38,356 nucleotides of DNA from Rhizomucor pusillus (lineage: Eukaryota; Mucoromycota; Mucoromycetes; Mucorales; Lichtheimiaceae). Every line of letters begins with the position of its first letter. Position 1 is the stretch's first letter. Below the pieces are notes generated by a model. That model was not told the origin of the DNA and made no database searches. It saw nothing but the letters and a program-made list of their open reading frames with translations. Positions 33,597 to 38,356 of this stretch are shown here, in pieces. Where the stretch lies: NCBI GenBank assembly GCA_900175165.2, contig FWWN02000652.1:1-38356 (forward strand), given 5' to 3'. The translations under genes and the position numbers were made by a program.

Positions 33597-34475
33597 CTAA
33601 TTTGCTTTCGATGATCCAAATCCAGAAAATCCCATCATCTTTGCCATCTCGTCATTGTCGCCAGCGGCGCCGCCATCTATAGCTTCAGAATCTTCTTGCT
33701 TCTTCTTTTTCGCTTCCTTCTTTTGTCGTTTCCTCTCCTTTCTCTTGCGTTTCTCTTCCTCTTCCTCCCGCTTCAACGCTGCTACGCGCTCATCCAGATC
33801 TAGAAGGTTGATTAGTCACCGGAACATTTTCCTTAAGCAGGCTAGCAAAATGCCTTACCGTAATCCTCTTTTTGCGGCTCCTCACGTTTCCGCTTTAGCA
33901 TAGCTAGCCGTTCCTTCACCGAGTCTACAGATGAACGTTCCACCTTGAGTTCTACACCGACGTTGCGTTGATCTATGTAGCAGCAAAAAGTTATAGGTTA
34001 GCTGACTGACCAAATATTATTATCATCATCGTCCACTCTTACGTTTTCGACCATTCAAGTGATCCAAGTATCCTGCGCTGTCTTTGCAAACGATATCGCA
34101 TGCTTTGCAGTAGAAACCAGGTTGCCTGGATGCTTCTCCCGACGCACCGGCCATGACAACCTGCGTCTTGCCGAGATTGGCTTCCAGTTGAAGCTTTCCC
34201 TCACGCATTTTCAACAGTTCCTTTGGTTGTTCGAGCTCATCGTCTTTAGGTTTTATCGGTGGAAGCCCTTGTCGCTTGCGCTCTTCATTCTTTTCGGCCA
34301 ATCTATCCCGTGCTTCTCGCTGTCGTGCTCGCTCGGCATATTCTTGCTTGTCCCATCGTCGACGGAAATCAGTGTCGCCCTAAATGAAAGACGAACGATT
34401 ACTATGGCTTGTAGAGTTATGGACAGATTATCAATTCACACTCACGGCTCGGCCTGATCCATATGCACTACTCAT
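33597..34475 (-). CDS. SNU23: U4/U6.U5 tri-snRNP protein Snu23 (ZMAT2)
   Basis: Four exons (34446-34475, 34043-34379, 33859-33972, 33597-33799) give 227 residues; human ZMAT2 is 199. It begins MSSAYGSGRAGDTDFRRRWD as the family does, has the conserved PPIKPKDDELEQP block and a matrin-type C2H2 zinc finger (YCKACDIVCKDSAGYLDHLN, then GRKHQ, the last His restored only by splicing). The C-terminal third is Lys/Arg/Glu-rich helix and ends in DEMAKMMGFSGFGSSK, also a family feature. Snu23 sits in the spliceosomal B complex near the 5' splice site with Prp38 and MFAP1. It follows the helicase gene on the same strand with only 50 bases between stop and start. Confidence 0.92.
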
Positions 34476-34525
34476 TTTACAAGTTTAAAACAAAGAGAAA
34501 AAGTCGGAGTTTATTCACAATCATT

Positions 34526-36750
<2,225 letters not shown>

Positions 36751-38147
36751 TGCGGGAAAGAACAGCGCAGCAGGTCAACAATGCAGGCGTGCTCCGCTTA
36801 CAGGTTTTTGACTTCAATTTCGCGATCACAAAAGGAACTTAATTTTGGTCGATATGTAAAAAATAATTGAGAAGGCTGTCATCAAGGCTGACGATGGCGG
36901 TTCATCTTGGTCAAAGCAATGAGAGAGTAAACTTCGCTAGCTGAGATACTCTGCAAATTCGTACTGTTTGCTACAAGATGCTAAACAATTTCAGTTAGAC
37001 TGGACACGTATCGTTTTCTGCACTATTATGTCGATATGGAAAGTCCACTGGCAGTATGTCTTCGATGATGCTCTTTCTCTTCTGTTTGCCATTGCAGCTG
37101 AAGCGATTGCCGCCTTCCTTCGCAATGCTAAAGTCATAAACATTACATAGGCCCCAATTTGTAACTATGTAAATTAATTTGAGGCCATGTTGTCCATCGC
37201 CGAATAAACTTCATGTAGAAATAATGTCTTCAAATGCAGAAAAATTGCTCCGGATACTCGTCGCGTGTGCATTTGTGGTTAATACTTAAAGACTCGCAGC
37301 ATAAACAAAGCTATCCCGAATCAATACCATTAAATTCGACTGAAATATATGGTGAGCTCTCCAGCTTCTGAGTCCATCAGCTTCAAGCAAGCATATTTTC
37401 AATAATCTCGCGAGCTTACTGAATTATATTTAACAGCCAACCGCCCAAAGTCGTAGCTGGCAGAACAATTGCACTCGTTCTACTCAGCAAGAGATAGCTC
37501 TCTTATAAGATATTAAACCCTACTATCTGCTATATTCAATTCCAGTTTTCCAAGAATATGGTTATCACATAGATCATCATAGAAAAAGAAAACTATGGAG
37601 AAGGATTTGTGTTGAGCATTACAGAAATTAATCTCTGTTACTGAAGTCGACACGAATCGTTTCAAAAAAGGAAGCATCTCCTGGATCCATGCTTGTGGCA
37701 GATTGCGTATATTATACCATCTTCGTTTTAATAAGTTTCGTAGTATGTGTGAATAACTTAAAAAAGCCTGGCCATATAATATAGAGCTTAGAGGCTCTCT
37801 TTTTTGCCTCTAGGTTATCTATTAGACAAGCTGTACTTGTATGCGAGGTATACTGTCATTATTTTTTGGAGTAAAAAATATAATGCTGAAAAAGGATACA
37901 GGAAAGTATCCATTGCAAAATGTATCGTGAGCCTACTAATGATTCAAAACACAGTAGGTGTATGTGAATAGTGATCCTTATGAGTATACGACGCAGGAGG
38001 ACAGAAAGCCATAAAATATGTAGACCAAAAGGGCCTGAAACGATCGAGAAACAAGAACGAAATTTGAGGCTGCATTGACAGTACAACTTTGTCTTGCGTA
38101 ATCACAGAGCAAACGCTTTTCTTCCTTCTTCATCTCTATTCATCACA
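36751..38147. other. Intergenic region with a small repeat relic
   Basis: AT-rich and mostly empty. The open frame 36968-37150 (plus) contains MSIWKVHW and may be a relic related to the broken ORF at 28094-28996, which has IGAIWKAHW; the match is short. No other gene is seen before 38148. Confidence 0.4.
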
Positions 38148-38356
38148 ATGGATAGCGGCAGCTTGAANTTGTATTCCTTCATCGAGCTCTTCTCTGCCGT
38201 ACTGGTCTCGTGGGGNATAGCACTGTATCCTCCACTTTTGCTATTGCTTTTCAAGAAGGCATGGAAAATAATCCAGAAAGAACGAGAACAAGTACATGCA
38301 AAATGATCACAAGCATAAGCTATGAGACTAATCTGCTGTTTTGCAGTCATTTGCAA
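38148..38356 (+). CDS. Small membrane protein, partial (runs off the window)
   Basis: First exon 38148-38291 (48 codons) ends at a GTACAT donor; an acceptor (ctgttttgcag) at 38336-38346 starts a second exon that is cut by the window end. The product begins MDSGSL, has one long hydrophobic helix (FSAVLVSWGIALYPPLLLLL) and then a basic helix (FKKAWKIIQKERE), so it is probably an N-terminal signal anchor. I do not recognise the family. Two unresolved bases (38168 and 38216) fall in the exon; the first makes residue 7 Lys or Asn, the second does not change Gly. Confidence 0.5.

Overview
This window is nuclear DNA from a filamentous fungus, most probably an early-diverging one of the Mucoromycota. 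The reasons are dense protein genes on both strands, many very short introns (about 41-105 bases, mostly 55-80), single-copy eukaryotic genes (augmin HAUS1, complex I 9.5 kDa subunit, Snx4, Snu23, a DDX20-like helicase, a SIN-type kinase), a Tc1-like transposon and homeobox genes of fungal type. The phylum is an inference from gene content; no rRNA or tRNA gene was seen. All exon coordinates were assembled by hand, with each splice required to keep the reading frame and family motifs intact.

Layout. Positions 1-3229 hold an intronless homeobox gene (1234-1974) with large non-coding flanks. From 3230 to 7420 are a divergent pair (complex I 9.5 kDa subunit on minus, HAUS1 on plus) and a minus-strand peroxisomal acyl-CoA ligase carrying an in-frame TGA at codon 26. 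Positions 7421-11199 are repeat-rich: a possible pogo-type relic, then a nearly intact Tc1-like DD34E element (about 9382-10991). From 11200 to 26242 the window is gene-dense: an orphan gene, Snx4/Atg24, a Reb1/TTF1-like Myb protein, a large kelch protein with three membrane segments, a SAP-domain Tho1/SARNP protein, and a 12-exon gene that joins a calponin-homology domain, a SepH/Cdc7-like kinase and a C1 zinc domain. Positions 26243-31776 are mostly decayed repeats: a pair of direct repeats of about 500 bases flanks a Tc1 fragment and a broken minus-strand ORF. From 31777 to 36750 are a second homeobox gene with a good TATA box, then Snu23 and a DDX20-like DEAD-box helicase in tandem on minus. 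After 36751 there is about 1.4 kb with little content, then the first exon of a small membrane protein that runs off the end.

The genes do not form one pathway. Themes that recur are RNA processing (Snu23, DDX20-like, Tho1/SARNP), microtubule and septation control (HAUS1, SIN-type kinase), membrane traffic and autophagy (Snx4) and transcription (two homeobox proteins, one Reb1/TTF1-like). The most unusual items are the CH-kinase-C1 gene, the three-pass kelch protein whose fifth intron places a stop exactly at the splice donor, and three GC-AG introns among about 63 inferred introns.
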